Source of the DNA: CF-161 sp035259145
GTDB taxonomy: Bacteria; Chloroflexota; Dormibacteria; Dormibacterales; Dormibacteraceae
Direction of reading: 5' to 3'
DNA length: 13,581 nt
Assembly (NCBI GenBank): GCA_035259145.1
Contig: DATFWQ010000005.1
Location: forward strand, 1 to 13,581
Shown here one piece after another: positions 12,939-13,581 of the stretch. Below the pieces are notes generated by a model. It ran no database searches, had not been told where the DNA came from, and saw nothing but the letters and a program-made list of their open reading frames with translations. The position numbers and the translations under genes were made by a program. The stretch's first letter is position 1. Each line of letters opens with the position of its first letter.

Positions 12939-13581
12939 TCATACCGACTCGGGCAGCTTCTGCTTGAGCTTCAGAACCGGCTCGAACAGGTCTCCCATCT
13001 GATCGACTCGCCGCAGCACCTCGTCCGATTCGAAGACCAGCTGGTCTGGATCTCGCGCCTGCAGGCAGCCCATAACCTCGTCCCAGGTCACCGGTGTCGA
13101 GACCGTCGGCCGCTCGCGCGCACGCAGCGAATACACGTTGACCGTGGTCTTGTACTCGTCGTTCTGGCTCCAGTCGATCAACACCCTCCCTTCGCGGAGC
13201 GTCTTTCGCTGCATATGCACCACATGCTTCGGCCGCTCTCGTTCCAGCTTCTGGGCCAGGCCCTTGGAGATGCGCTTGGTCTGGGCGTAGTCCACAGGCG
13301 TGTTCAGAGGTACGTACAGCTGAAGTCCCTTGGAGCCGGACGTCTTGGCGAACGCCTGGAGGCCGTGCCCCTCAAACCACTCGCGCAGCCAGAGCGCGAC
13401 CTGGCAGCACTCGACCATCGTCGCCGGCGGCCCGGGGTCCAGGTCGAAGACCAGCATCCGCGGCTGCGGCAGCTTCTTGCAGAGCGAGAGCGACGTGTGC
13501 AGCTCGATCGTCCCCAGCTGCCCGACCCAGACCATTGAGGCAAGGTCCTGGACCATGCAGTAGTACATGTAGCGGTTGTTG
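12939..13581 (-). CDS. LigD-type DNA polymerase/primase domain protein, 5' end beyond window
   Basis: Archaeo-eukaryotic primase-superfamily polymerase of bacterial non-homologous end joining, adding nucleotides at double-strand breaks. 213 residues are visible up to the stop; the N-terminus lies past the right edge. Catalytic motifs: DxD in LVFDLDPGP (Asp codons at 13445-13443 and 13439-13437), the nucleotide-binding TSGSKGLQLYVPL, and the third Asp in LIDWSQND (13175-13173), with KTTVNVYSLRARERPTVSTP downstream. The upstream ELHT (His codon at 13499-13497) matches the triphosphate-binding His region. The protein ends soon after the domain, so it is a stand-alone polymerase or a fusion with the polymerase last; no phosphoesterase follows as in Mycobacterium LigD. 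The usual His after SGSKGL is Gln here. It leads a minus-strand run with the agpS-like and lipoprotein genes. Confidence 0.9.
   Translation of the reverse strand, partial: NNRYMYYCMVQDLASMVWVGQLGTIELHTSLSLCKKLPQPRMLVFDLDPGPPATMVECCQVALWLREWFEGHGLQAFAKTSGSKGLQLYVPLNTPVDYAQTKRISKGLAQKLERERPKHVVHMQRKTLREGRVLIDWSQNDEYKTTVNVYSLRARERPTVSTPVTWDEVMGCLQARDPDQLVFESDEVLRRVDQMGDLFEPVLKLKQKLPESV

Noticed and set aside
1..13581. CRISPR arrays, tRNA genes, rRNA genes, phage genes, toxin-antitoxin pairs
   Set aside because: No regularly spaced repeats, cloverleaf sequences, rRNA motifs or phage/toxin families were seen on either strand.

Overview
The window is GC-rich DNA with dense gene packing. It most resembles Actinomycetota or a nearby soil Terrabacteria lineage such as Dormibacterota or Chloroflexota. 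The clues are a mycobacterial/Gram-positive type LexA box, an LppX/LprG-type lipoprotein, an AgpS homologue, a LigD-type polymerase domain, and several genes that start 12-18 nt after a TAnnnT -10 hexamer with no Shine-Dalgarno (leaderless style). The lineage is inferred from gene content; no rRNA marker is present.

Layout. 1-1523 (-) is glgX, cut by the left edge. 1618-1852 (+) is a LexA box and leaderless promoter driving a 68-residue zinc-ribbon protein. 1992-3788 (+) is malQ, so two alpha-glucan enzymes flank the small SOS-type gene. 3854-4333 (+) is a MarR-family regulator, 4462-7182 (+) aconitase acnA, and 7206-7787 (+) a Maf nucleotide pyrophosphatase. 7805-7847 is a double hairpin between convergent genes. 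On the minus strand, 8380 down to 7855 reads: a small CPxH/CPxC zinc-ribbon protein, a 23-codon Leu/Ile-rich ORF starting right at its stop, a strong intrinsic terminator, then a 59-residue protein with an excellent ribosome binding site. 8492-10228 (+) is a PucR/CdaR-type regulator. 10225-10473 is a 241-bp element with 38-bp imperfect inverted ends flanked by CTAG. 13581 down to 10470 (-) is a three-gene run: LigD-type polymerase domain (cut by the right edge), an FAD-dependent alkyl-DHAP synthase-like enzyme, and an LppX/LprG-like lipoprotein.

Main observations. (1) The 241-bp element looks like a MITE that inserted into a single CTAG shared by the tail-to-tail stop codons of pucR and the lipoprotein gene. 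Deleting it with one CTAG copy leaves two intact convergent genes overlapping by 4 bp. (2) The LexA box abuts the -10 box of a gene whose predicted transcription start is the G of its GTG codon. (3) The Leu/Ile-rich mini-ORF followed by mutually exclusive hairpins and a terminator has the geometry of a transcription attenuator, but the gene after it is an unknown 59-residue protein rather than an amino-acid biosynthesis gene.

The well-recognised genes (glgX, malQ, acnA, maf, pucR, agpS-like, ligD-pol) are housekeeping or accessory metabolism. The less familiar content is in the intergenic structures and small ORFs.
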